A DNA stretch of 13,319 nt from Myxococcales bacterium (lineage in GTDB: Bacteria; Myxococcota_A; Polyangia; Polyangiales; Polyangiaceae): positions 1 through 13,319 of the forward strand of contig JAHFDX010000012.1 of the NCBI GenBank assembly GCA_023248785.1, read 5' to 3'. Position 1 is the first letter of the stretch; every line of letters starts with the position of its first letter. The notes under the pieces are model-generated. The model was not told where the DNA came from. It did no database searches and saw nothing but the letters and a program-made list of their open reading frames with translations. Below, in pieces: positions 8,493 through 13,319 of the stretch. The position numbers were made by a program, and so were the translations under genes.

Positions 8493-8937
8493 AAAGCGAA
8501 CGAAGTCGAGAGTAACCAATCGTAGGGCAAGTCCAGAGGCAGTCGAGAAACGTCGCGTCGCTCGGTTGTTTAATACGGTTCTCAGCGGCAAAGGCAGTGG
8601 TCCCGTTTTGGATGGGCGCACCGAAAAGCGTCGCAAGCGTCTGTTGGCTGAGCTCGAACGCGGGATGAAGGGACGTTCAGCGTTGAAGCCGCTCGATGTA
8701 CTTCAGCGCGTGCACGAACTTCTCGAACTAGGAGAACCTCTTGCAAAGCTTCGCAAGGTAGCCAAGGTTCGGGTCAAGATCACAGAAGACGAAGCACTCG
8801 TTGACGTCGTTCGACGGCTCCACGAGGCGTACGCATTTCGTCCCGAAGCGTATCGATTCGTTGGGGTGAGCGAAGATCTCCTGCGAGCCGCAAGTGTCAT
8901 TCCCACGGAGCGTGGCCGTCGGGTCAAGAGGGGCTGA
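8482..8937 (+). CDS. Small basic protein of unknown function
   Basis: I do not recognise this 151-residue protein. It is rich in Lys and Arg, mostly predicted helical by eye, and has no signal peptide, membrane segment or cysteine. The first 60 residues are strongly basic (KTTKRTKSR at the start, RTEKRRKR at 46-53). A central amphipathic stretch follows (LDVLQRVHELLELGEPLAKLRKV, about 71-93), and the C-terminal half holds a mixed-charge region ending in RGRRVKRG. Nucleic-acid or ribosome binding would suit the composition but is only a guess. The ATG lies 21 bases after the transporter stop with no clear Shine-Dalgarno, inside the second copy of a 14-bp duplication. The gap to the PPIase gene is 8 bp, so it probably belongs to the long operon. 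Codon usage resembles the neighbours. Confidence 0.8.
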   Translation: MKTTKRTKSRVTNRRASPEAVEKRRVARLFNTVLSGKGSGPVLDGRTEKRRKRLLAELERGMKGRSALKPLDVLQRVHELLELGEPLAKLRKVAKVRVKITEDEALVDVVRRLHEAYAFRPEAYRFVGVSEDLLRAASVIPTERGRRVKRG

Positions 8938-8945
8938 AGGGGCGG

Positions 8946-9896
8946 GTGCGTTCACGTGTCGTTATGTCGGCGCTCTGCGTTTTGGGGGCGTGTGTGGCCG
9001 GATTGACCGTCGATCCGTCGTGGGCGAGCGCACCCGTGTCACGTGTTGTTGTTACTCTTGGAACTGAGGCGGTCGATCAGTCGATTGTGAAGGGCAAGGT
9101 CTTGCTGCTGCCGCTCTTCCAGCGCGGATATCTTGGTCTTGCCACTACGACAGGTTTGCGTAAGTACGTGGACGACGTTGTTGTGCGCGATGAGCTTTTG
9201 TCGCTTTTCGCGGCCGAACAAAAACTCGCCGAGCGCGAGCCGAATCGGTCGCAGATTGAGCGCGCGTATTCCAATGCGACGCTGCGCCAAGTTCGAGATC
9301 AAGTAGGTCGTGCGACGAGCATCCCTATCGAGGATGTCACGGCCTATTACGAAGCACATCGATCGTTATACGAAGCGCCCGAACGCATTTTAGTATGGCG
9401 TGTTCTTTTGGCTAGCCGCGAGGAAGCTCGCGCGCTCTTGGAAGTTTTCAAAAAGTCGGTGACCGTCGAATCGTTTCGCAGCAGTGCCCGCGAAAAGAGC
9501 CTCGACAAGGCCTCGTACTTGCGAGGTGGAGATCTCGGATTTCTCGAACCCGACGGCACGTCGCATTACGCGGGACTCAAAGTCGACCCGGCGCTCTCTC
9601 GGGCGGCTTCGGTCGTCAAAGACGGCGAACTTGTGCCAACCCCCATCCCCGAAGGGGAGAACTTTGCCGTGATTTGGCGAAGGGGGACAGTTCCTGCTCA
9701 AAAGCGAAAAGTCGATGAAGTCGCCTCGCAAATTCGTGACGTCCTTTGGAAGGAACGGACGGAGGTGGTGGCCAAAACGTTGCTGTCAGAGTTACGAAAA
9801 GAACATGTTCGGTTCGTGCGCGACGACGTTCTTACGCGACTTGAATTGCCACCCATCGAAGGTCCGCCACCGCCGCCGAGCGCAAGCGCGCGGTAG
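8946..9896 (+). CDS. Exported parvulin-type peptidyl-prolyl isomerase-like chaperone (PpiC/PrsA/SurA group)
   Basis: A 316-residue exported protein with an N-terminal hydrophobic segment. LGAC (13-16) could be a lipobox, while SWASA (25-29) could be a Sec cleavage site, so periplasmic lipoprotein or soluble form is open. A helical chaperone-like region (about 45-143) with YYEAHRSLYEAPERI leads into a parvulin-like domain at about 145-248, recognisable by RGGDLGFLEPDG (193-204) and the closing GENFAVIWRRGTVPA. The conserved His of the usual 'xxHIL' strand is replaced (VWRVLLAS, Arg152), so isomerase activity may be weak or lost while chaperone function remains. A C-terminal helix and Pro tail follow. 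The GTG start has GAAGGGG just before it; a later ATG (8964) is an alternative. It is the last gene of the + strand run and ends four bases before the convergent RNase III gene. Confidence 0.87.
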   Translation: MRSRVVMSALCVLGACVAGLTVDPSWASAPVSRVVVTLGTEAVDQSIVKGKVLLLPLFQRGYLGLATTTGLRKYVDDVVVRDELLSLFAAEQKLAEREPNRSQIERAYSNATLRQVRDQVGRATSIPIEDVTAYYEAHRSLYEAPERILVWRVLLASREEARALLEVFKKSVTVESFRSSAREKSLDKASYLRGGDLGFLEPDGTSHYAGLKVDPALSRAASVVKDGELVPTPIPEGENFAVIWRRGTVPAQKRKVDEVASQIRDVLWKERTEVVAKTLLSELRKEHVRFVRDDVLTRLELPPIEGPPPPPSASAR

Positions 9897-9934
9897 AGCA
9901 CTACCGATGCGATTCTAGTTCTTCCGGTAGTGCT
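9897..9934. terminator. Inverted repeat between convergent PPIase and RNase III genes
   Basis: A perfect 10-bp inverted repeat, AGCACTACCG (9897-9906) and CGGTAGTGCT (9925-9934), is separated by 18 bases. It starts directly after the PPIase stop and covers the last codons of the RNase III gene, whose stop (9901-9903) is inside the left arm. A bidirectional terminator is the natural reading, but no T tract follows on either strand, so it is not a canonical intrinsic terminator. Confidence 0.5.
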
Positions 9935-10626
9935 AAGAGTGCAGTCTCCGCGGCGGCTCGCTCTGCAAGGCGTTTCGAGCGTCCACGTCCGCGTCCAAGT
10001 TCCGTGTCTCCGCAAAAGACGCCAACTTCAAACTCCGTCTCGTGAGCTGGGCCGCTCGTCTGCAGGACGCGGTAGTGTGGCGTCGGCCAGCTTCGACCTT
10101 GGACGGTTTCCTGAAGCGCACTCTTCGGATCGAGCTGCGAAATGGAATCGGCGTCGTCCACGCGCTCGCCGACAATGCTTCGAACGAAGGTTCGCGCTGC
10201 ATCTAGCCCACCCGCGACATAAATCGCAGCGGCGAGGGCCTCTACGAGATCGGCAAGCACGTTGGTCTGTTCTCTGTCGCGGCTAAAGAGTGCACCTTTG
10301 CCGACGGCCAAGCACTCCCCGAGGTTGTGCTCACGCGCCCAACTTGCAAGCGCATCTGAATTGACGAGGGCTGCACGCATGCGCGTCAAGCGACCTTCGT
10401 CCGCTGTGGGATGCGCGGCGACGAGAACCTCACTGACGCACAACTCGAGAACTGCGTCGCCCAAAAACTCGAGGCGTTGATTGTCCGCCACGGGAAACTC
10501 GTTCGCGTAGCTTGGGTGCGTCAGCGCTTCATCAAGCCTGTCAATTGCAAGGGAGCCCAGGATGTGCTGCAGCTGTTCACGCAAACGTGCGCGTGCATCG
10601 AGCCAGGTTTCAGTTTGGGGCTTCAT
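9901..10626 (-). CDS. rnc: Ribonuclease III
   Basis: Double-strand-specific endoribonuclease that processes rRNA precursors and structured mRNAs in the cytoplasm. I start it at the ATG whose complement is 10624-10626 (241 residues), close to the usual length; the open frame extends to 10740 but that part overlaps the upstream gene. The catalytic domain carries RLEFLGDAVLEL (51-62) with Glu53 and Asp57, and LADLVEALAAAIY with Asp126 and Glu129, corresponding to the metal-binding acidic residues of the family. The double-stranded RNA-binding domain spans about 168-236 (DPKSALQE at its start, GRGRSKRLAERAAAETAL near its end). The ATG overlaps the stop of the dehydratase gene (ATGA), so the two are probably translationally coupled. 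No era gene, a frequent rnc partner, is seen beside it. Confidence 0.96.
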   Translation of the reverse strand: MKPQTETWLDARARLREQLQHILGSLAIDRLDEALTHPSYANEFPVADNQRLEFLGDAVLELCVSEVLVAAHPTADEGRLTRMRAALVNSDALASWAREHNLGECLAVGKGALFSRDREQTNVLADLVEALAAAIYVAGGLDAARTFVRSIVGERVDDADSISQLDPKSALQETVQGRSWPTPHYRVLQTSGPAHETEFEVGVFCGDTELGRGRGRSKRLAERAAAETALLALPEELESHR

Positions 10627-10931
10627 CGCTGGGCTTGATGCCCCTCTACAATCGTGTCGCACAGTTCCGCCAAGCGAAAGTCGAGCGAGGTGATTCCCTT
10701 GGCGTCGTGGGTCGACCATCGGACATACGCTCTGCCCCATCCGAGCTCCAAATCGGGATGATGGTCAAAACGCTCGGCTGCGAGACCTACACGAACCACA
10801 AAGGCCAGCGCCTCGGAAAAATCCTTGAAGGCATAGCTCTTACGAAGCCCATCCGGTGCGCTCCGCTCCCATCCGGGGTGACTCTTCAGCCAGTCTAAAA
10901 TCGCTGCTTCGTTTTCGCGGGTAGGACGCAT
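10623..10931 (-). CDS. phhB: Pterin-4a-carbinolamine dehydratase
   Basis: Dehydrates 4a-hydroxytetrahydropterin, recycling the cofactor used by aromatic amino acid hydroxylases. I start at the ATG complementary to 10929-10931 (102 residues, the typical length); the frame stays open to 11048, but the extra 39 residues do not look like the family and run into the divergent gene. The signature is clear: AERFDHHPDLEL (52-63) with His57, His58 and Pro59, then Trp65 and WSTHDAKGITSLDFRLA (72-88) with His75 and Asp76. No phenylalanine hydroxylase gene is visible, so the physiological partner is unknown. It is the first gene of a two-gene unit with RNase III. No Shine-Dalgarno precedes the ATG; a TAAAAT lies seven bases before it on the same strand. 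Confidence 0.94.
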   Translation of the reverse strand: MRPTRENEAAILDWLKSHPGWERSAPDGLRKSYAFKDFSEALAFVVRVGLAAERFDHHPDLELGWGRAYVRWSTHDAKGITSLDFRLAELCDTIVEGHQAQR

Positions 10932-10938
10932 AAGGTCG

Positions 10939-10944
10939 ATTTTA
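10939..10944 (-). promoter_or_regulatory. Possible -10 element for phhB-rnc, leaderless arrangement
   Basis: Reading the minus strand, TAAAAT (five of six bases of the -10 consensus) ends seven bases before the phhB ATG, the spacing expected if transcription starts at the ATG itself. No good -35 is visible 16-18 bases further upstream. Weak evidence on its own. Confidence 0.3.
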
Positions 10945-10998
10945 TCCGACTTTCCCACAGGAGCAGTGATGGAACTTCTCGCCCCCACGAACGTCGAA

Positions 10999-11026
10999 TT
11001 CACCAATGAGCCCGTCGCGATATAGT
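10999..11026 (+). promoter_or_regulatory. Possible promoter for the zinc-ribbon membrane protein
   Basis: TTCACC (10999-11004), a 16-base spacer and TATAGT (11021-11026) resemble a sigma-70 type promoter. Six bases separate the -10 from an in-frame GTG at 11033. If real, the mRNA would be leaderless and the ATG at 11006 would not be transcribed from this promoter. Confidence 0.3.
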
Positions 11027-11671
11027 CGGTTCGTGGCCCTTGTCGCATGTCCCTTCTGTCGCGAACTGTTTGCTAAGGAAGAGCAGACGACCTGTCCGGT
11101 GTGTGGTGTCGGCCTAAGTGATTTGCGCGCGTTGCCTTTGTCGCACGACGCGTTGGCGGAGGGCGGCGCAACCGGTGCGCCCGAGTACGAGCCGTTGCCC
11201 TGGTCGGACTTTGGCCGTGGTCGGGGACTTCTCATTGCTGCGGCATGCGTCGGGCTCGTCCTTTTCTTTTTGCCGTGGGCCGTGCAGCGGATGCCGACTG
11301 ACGAGGTATTCACCGGCTACACCATCGCACGTAAATCAGGGTGGGCGTGGGGTGGTCCGTGTGCGTGGATGTTGCTCATTCCGTTCGCTCTCTTGCGCCG
11401 GAGCATCATGCTCATGCGGACGGCGCGCGCGGCCGTTGGCTTCTTGGCCGCAATGCCTGGCGTGGCCGCCGTTGCGTTGTTGTGCAACCCGCCAAAGCCC
11501 CAAAAGCTCATCTTGGGGCTAACGCTGCCACTCGATTTCTCTTGGCGATGGCCTATCTACGCGACGGTCGCCGTTTCCCTCGCTGCCGTGATGGTCGCGT
11601 TCGTTTTTGGTGGTCGGGTCGAAGACATCCGGCTGCATCGTGGCAGCGGGCAAGGCGAGACGCTTCACTAG
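11006..11671 (+). CDS. Zinc-ribbon membrane protein of unknown function
   Basis: A 221-residue protein with an N-terminal zinc ribbon, CPFC (15-18) and CPVC (30-33), followed by a short acidic/Pro linker and four hydrophobic segments at about 73-93, 114-131, 142-160 and 183-203. The ribbon should face the cytoplasm. I know of many small bacterial membrane proteins with this layout and no assigned function, so no role is proposed. Two starts are possible: ATG 11006, used here, or GTG 11033, which puts the ribbon right at the N-terminus as is common and fits the possible promoter at 10999-11026. Neither has a Shine-Dalgarno. The gene is divergent from phhB-rnc and its TAG stop sits inside the inverted repeat at 11669-11684. 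Confidence 0.82.
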   Translation: MSPSRYSRFVALVACPFCRELFAKEEQTTCPVCGVGLSDLRALPLSHDALAEGGATGAPEYEPLPWSDFGRGRGLLIAAACVGLVLFFLPWAVQRMPTDEVFTGYTIARKSGWAWGGPCAWMLLIPFALLRRSIMLMRTARAAVGFLAAMPGVAAVALLCNPPKPQKLILGLTLPLDFSWRWPIYATVAVSLAAVMVAFVFGGRVEDIRLHRGSGQGETLH

Positions 11672-11684
11672 CACTGTAGTGCTA
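11669..11684. repeat. Short inverted repeat at a convergent gene end, related to the one at 9897-9934
   Basis: TAGCACT (11669-11675) and AGTGCTA (11678-11684) form a 7-bp inverted repeat with a two-base centre. The left arm contains the TAG stop of the + strand gene and the right arm contains the stop of the - strand gene. The right arm and following bases (GTAGTGCTAAG) are identical to 11 bases at 9928-9938. A terminator role is possible; no T tract follows. Confidence 0.45.
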
Positions 11685-12200
11685 AGGCGAAACGGAAAAG
11701 ACGTGATCGTACGGCGCGAGCGAATGGCATTCCGCGCAGGCGGGGGTTTGCGCGTGCGACACCTGATCCGCACCATACGTTCGATATTGCCACTCCGAAC
11801 CACCGTCGTTCGTTCGCTTACTCATCCAAGCGGAAAACAAGGGCCGCGATGCATCGAGCGAGCTGTAGTGCGTCGCTACCCAGATGCTTCCAAGCGGCGC
11901 CTGGGAGAGGTCCCTCGCCGCGTACGCGGTGTCGTTCGCCCACACGTCGATGGCAAACCGATCGTGCGAATGCCCCTTCGACCAGAATCGCCCGGTGCGT
12001 TTACGAATTCCCAAAGTTTCTATGGATGGCATGGTCTCGCTCCCCTTGGCCGCGTTGGCAACCGTGGGTTTCGCGCCTTCGAGAGGGATTTCTTCCGGCC
12101 GCACGCTGGGCACATCGCTCACCCCTATGGATCCCATAGGATCCGGAGTGCATGAGAGCGAGAAGGCGATGAGGACAGAACCGTTCCTCGTTTTGCTCAT
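11682..12200 (-). CDS. Small exported cytochrome P460-like protein with a CxxCH haem motif
   Basis: A 172-residue protein from the ATG complementary to 12198-12200; the open frame extends to 12395, but those codons overlap the divergent tRNA methyltransferase gene. The N-terminus (NGSVLIAFSLSC) is a short hydrophobic export signal, and Cys17 could be a lipid attachment site although the lipobox is imperfect. The C-terminal half follows the P460 pattern: GRFWSKGH (70-77), a central strand SIWVATHY, SAWMSKR..DGGSEWQYRTY, and closing ACAECHSLAPYDHVF with CAECH at 155-159, where haem c would be attached. P460 proteins oxidise hydroxylamine or related nitrogen compounds, but many relatives have no known substrate, and I cannot place the cross-linking Lys with confidence. 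It is convergent with the zinc-ribbon gene, with ten bases between stops. Confidence 0.75.
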   Translation of the reverse strand: MSKTRNGSVLIAFSLSCTPDPMGSIGVSDVPSVRPEEIPLEGAKPTVANAAKGSETMPSIETLGIRKRTGRFWSKGHSHDRFAIDVWANDTAYAARDLSQAPLGSIWVATHYSSLDASRPLFSAWMSKRTNDGGSEWQYRTYGADQVSHAQTPACAECHSLAPYDHVFSVSP

Positions 12201-12256
12201 CGTTTTGCTTGACCCGTTGTCCACGCCCGCGCGAGCGTACGCGTGCAAAACATACC

Positions 12257-12793
12257 ATGCCTCGCAGTTCAAACGACACGCCCCGCTTGCGCGCAACACC
12301 GTTGACAACGCCCCTTCACGTCGTGCTCGTGGAGCCCGAAATCCCGCCGAATACGGGCAACATTGCGAGGCTCTGCGCGGCCACGTCCTCACCACTTCAC
12401 TTGGTGGGGCCGCTGGGTTTTCGGATCGATGAGCATGCCGTACGCCGAGCGGGTGTTGACTATTGGCACTTGGTCGATGTACGGCGGCACGTAGATTTTT
12501 CGCACTTCGTGCGCGCGTTTGGGGCTGAATCCCCAGCGGGGAAACTTCATCTTTTCACCGCGCTTACGGACCGCAGTTATCTCCGCGCTTCGTATCGCGC
12601 TGGTGATGCGCTGGTGTTTGGAAAGGAAAGTACGGGTCTTCCCGAGGAGCTTGTTCGCGCACATGCGGGCCACTGTGCGGCGATTCCAACGCTCGGGGCC
12701 GTGCGTTCGCTGAACCTTGCGAATGCGGTATCGATTGCGCTTTTTGAGGGTCTGAGACAACTCCGCGCGCTCGACGCGACGTTCATGGGATGA
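12257..12793 (+). CDS. trmL: tRNA (cytidine(34)-2'-O)-methyltransferase (SPOUT family)
   Basis: SAM-dependent methyltransferase that adds the 2'-O-methyl group to the wobble nucleotide of certain leucine tRNAs. Starting at ATG 12257 it has 178 residues, about 20 longer than E. coli TrmL because of a basic N-terminal tail; TTG 12302 would give a more standard start (LTTPLHVVLVEPEIPPNTGN). Family signatures: VEPEIPPNTGNIARLCA (25-41), LVGPLGFRID (49-58), the knot motif FGKESTGLPEEL (121-132) and IPTLGAVRSLNLANAVSIAL (143-162). No Shine-Dalgarno is seen. It is divergent from the P460-like gene with 56 bases between starts. The queuosine-precursor transporter upstream in the window also concerns tRNA wobble modification, but the two genes are not linked in an operon. 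Confidence 0.93.
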   Translation: MPRSSNDTPRLRATPLTTPLHVVLVEPEIPPNTGNIARLCAATSSPLHLVGPLGFRIDEHAVRRAGVDYWHLVDVRRHVDFSHFVRAFGAESPAGKLHLFTALTDRSYLRASYRAGDALVFGKESTGLPEELVRAHAGHCAAIPTLGAVRSLNLANAVSIALFEGLRQLRALDATFMG

Positions 12794-12840
12794 GCTCTTA
12801 CCCGCAACAAATGAGCGAATGACTCAAGGAATGGCAGGCT

Positions 12841-12869
12841 GGTCCGTTCCTCCTGCCTTAGGAGGGACC
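12841..12869 (+). promoter_or_regulatory. Hairpin that buries the Shine-Dalgarno of the pacifastin-like gene
   Basis: CCTCCT (12849-12854) is complementary to the whole Shine-Dalgarno AGGAGG (12860-12865), with loop GCCTT; GGTC (12841-12844) pairs further with GACC (12866-12869) across a four-base bulge. The ATG is at 12873. The pairing is read directly from sequence; a role in translational control is inference. Confidence 0.6.
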
Positions 12870-12872
12870 CCC

Positions 12873-13076
12873 ATGTTTCGCTATGCCCTGTGTCTCGCGC
12901 TCATGTCCTTCGTCGGTGTGGCGCATGCGGACGTAAAAAAATGCCCGCCCGGTAAGAAGTGCATTGAGAAAAACAAATGCCCGCACGGCACGCATTACAA
13001 GAAGGACTGCAACACGTGCACGTGCGATCCGAAGACGGGCATGACACGCTGCACCCTCATGAAGTGCTTGAAATAA
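12873..13076 (+). CDS. Small secreted cysteine-rich protein with a pacifastin-type protease-inhibitor domain
   Basis: A 67-residue protein started at ATG 12873, preceded six bases away by AGGAGGG, the strongest Shine-Dalgarno in the window; the frame extends to 12819 without support. Residues 1-19 are a Sec signal ending AHA, giving a mature peptide of 48 residues with eight Cys. Six of them match the pacifastin pattern C-x9-C-N-x-C-x-C-x4-G-x3-C-T-x3-C: Cys36, 46, 49, 51, 60 and 65. In insect pacifastins these pair 1-4, 2-6, 3-5 and the reactive bond lies two residues after the fifth Cys; here that is Leu62-Met63, which would suggest chymotrypsin- or elastase-like targets. An additional CPPGKKC (24-30) precedes the domain. 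The core is strongly basic. Inhibitor function is inferred from the motif. The gene is convergent with another small Cys-rich gene. Confidence 0.8.
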   Translation: MFRYALCLALMSFVGVAHADVKKCPPGKKCIEKNKCPHGTHYKKDCNTCTCDPKTGMTRCTLMKCLK

Positions 13077-13103
13077 GCGGGGGAATGGCCACGTGAACGG
13101 GGC

Positions 13104-13319
13104 CTATTTTGCAGAGTCGCTCCCAGCGTCCGCTACGGGCGTCGAACTGTTCTTGCACGCGTAGAGTGCGTTGTACTCTGTCACGCATTTGCCGGGCGGT
13201 GCGACGTACTGCCTGTTCGAATCGCACGAGCCCAACTCGGTCATGCACCGATAGTATTGGTCCGCGCTGTCTTTGCAGTTGTCGGGCAGACTGGTGTAAG
13301 CCGCCGTATCTTCACACGA
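13104..13319 (-). CDS. Cysteine-rich small protein, C-terminal part (5' end outside window)
   Basis: The minus strand is open from the window edge to a TAG at 13104-13106, giving 71 residues; the beginning lies beyond the window. Six cysteines occur at 2, 15, 25, 32, 45 and 55. Two pairs are spaced exactly CX9C (CKDSADQYYRC, 15-25, and CVTEYNALYAC, 45-55), each with aromatic residues before the second Cys, which resembles the twin CX9C helix-hairpin arrangement. The C-terminus is a low-complexity PVADAGSDSAK, a style common on exported Myxococcota proteins. Secretion is likely given the even number of Cys, but the signal peptide region is not visible. I do not recognise the family. It is convergent with the pacifastin-like gene, with 27 bases between stops. 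The competing open frame at 13057-13248 lacks these features. Confidence 0.6.
   Translation of the reverse strand, partial: SCEDTAAYTSLPDNCKDSADQYYRCMTELGSCDSNRQYVAPPGKCVTEYNALYACKNSSTPVADAGSDSAK

Noticed and set aside
10627..10740. 38-codon N-terminal extension of RNase III
   Set aside because: It overlaps the dehydratase gene, is not similar to RNase III, and the ATG at 10626 gives the normal length.
12124..12140. 7-bp palindrome CCTATGG-ATC-CCATAGG
   Set aside because: It falls inside the P460-like coding region near the N-terminus with no second copy seen; chance or a minor mRNA hairpin is sufficient explanation.
12302..12307. TTGACA resembling a -35 element
   Set aside because: No -10-like hexamer follows at 16-18 bases and it lies within the trmL frame, where TTG is at most an alternative start codon.
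13077..13103. GGCC...GGCC with an embedded CACGTG between the two convergent Cys-rich genes
   Set aside because: Only four base pairs with a 10-base loop and no T tract; too weak to call a terminator.
13057..13248. 63-codon minus-strand frame starting with ATG near the right edge
   Set aside because: It overlaps the pacifastin-like gene end and lacks structure, while the neighbouring frame to 13104 shows regular Cys spacing and an exported-protein style tail.
1..13319. Search by eye for tRNA, rRNA, CRISPR arrays, insertion sequences and attachment sites
   Set aside because: No cloverleaf-like segments, regularly spaced repeats, transposase motifs or long terminal inverted repeats were found.

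Overview
The window looks like a chromosomal segment of a Myxococcota-type (formerly deltaproteobacterial) bacterium. Pointers are a eukaryotic-like Ser/Thr kinase with a single C-terminal membrane anchor, low-complexity 'DAG/SDA' tails on exported proteins, an NtrY-like histidine kinase, a P460-like c-type haem protein, many GTG starts and fairly high GC by eye. This assignment is inference, because no rRNA or other phylogenetic marker is present. The DNA is densely coding. I see no tRNA, rRNA, CRISPR array, insertion sequence or gene-free stretch over 300 bases.

Region 1 (1-9896, all + strand) holds eight genes packed like one long transcription unit. They are the 3' end of a Ser/Thr kinase, a class A penicillin-binding protein (PBP1A type), an exported FG-GAP/VCBS-like protein, a Tat-like-signal family 5 substrate-binding protein, an NtrY-like sensor histidine kinase, a YhhQ/VUT queuosine-precursor transporter, a small basic protein of unknown function, and an exported parvulin-like PPIase. 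From the PBP onward gaps are 0-21 bp, with overlaps at 3459-3462 and 4705-4715. PBP, VCBS protein, binding protein and kinase form a plausible envelope synthesis and sensing cassette. The binding protein has no ABC permease here and the histidine kinase has no response regulator.

Region 2 (9901-10931, - strand) is a two-gene operon of pterin-4a-carbinolamine dehydratase then RNase III, joined by an ATGA overlap. Region 3 (11006-11671, +) is a zinc-ribbon membrane protein transcribed divergently from it. Both divergent starts lie 6-7 nt after a -10-like hexamer, which suggests leaderless mRNAs. Region 4 (11682-12200, -) is a small P460-like exported protein with a CxxCH haem motif. Region 5 (12257-12793, +) is TrmL, a tRNA wobble 2'-O-methyltransferase.

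Region 6 (12794-13319) is the most unusual part. A 67-residue secreted protein carries the complete six-cysteine pattern of pacifastin serine-protease inhibitors, a family known mainly from arthropods. Its strong Shine-Dalgarno is buried in a hairpin. Convergent to it, and running off the window, is the 3' end of a second small cysteine-rich protein with a twin CX9C arrangement. Other structure includes a 9-G tract inside the binding-protein gene, a 14-bp tandem duplication that makes a five-codon leader ORF before the basic protein, and a shared inverted-repeat motif at two convergent gene ends.
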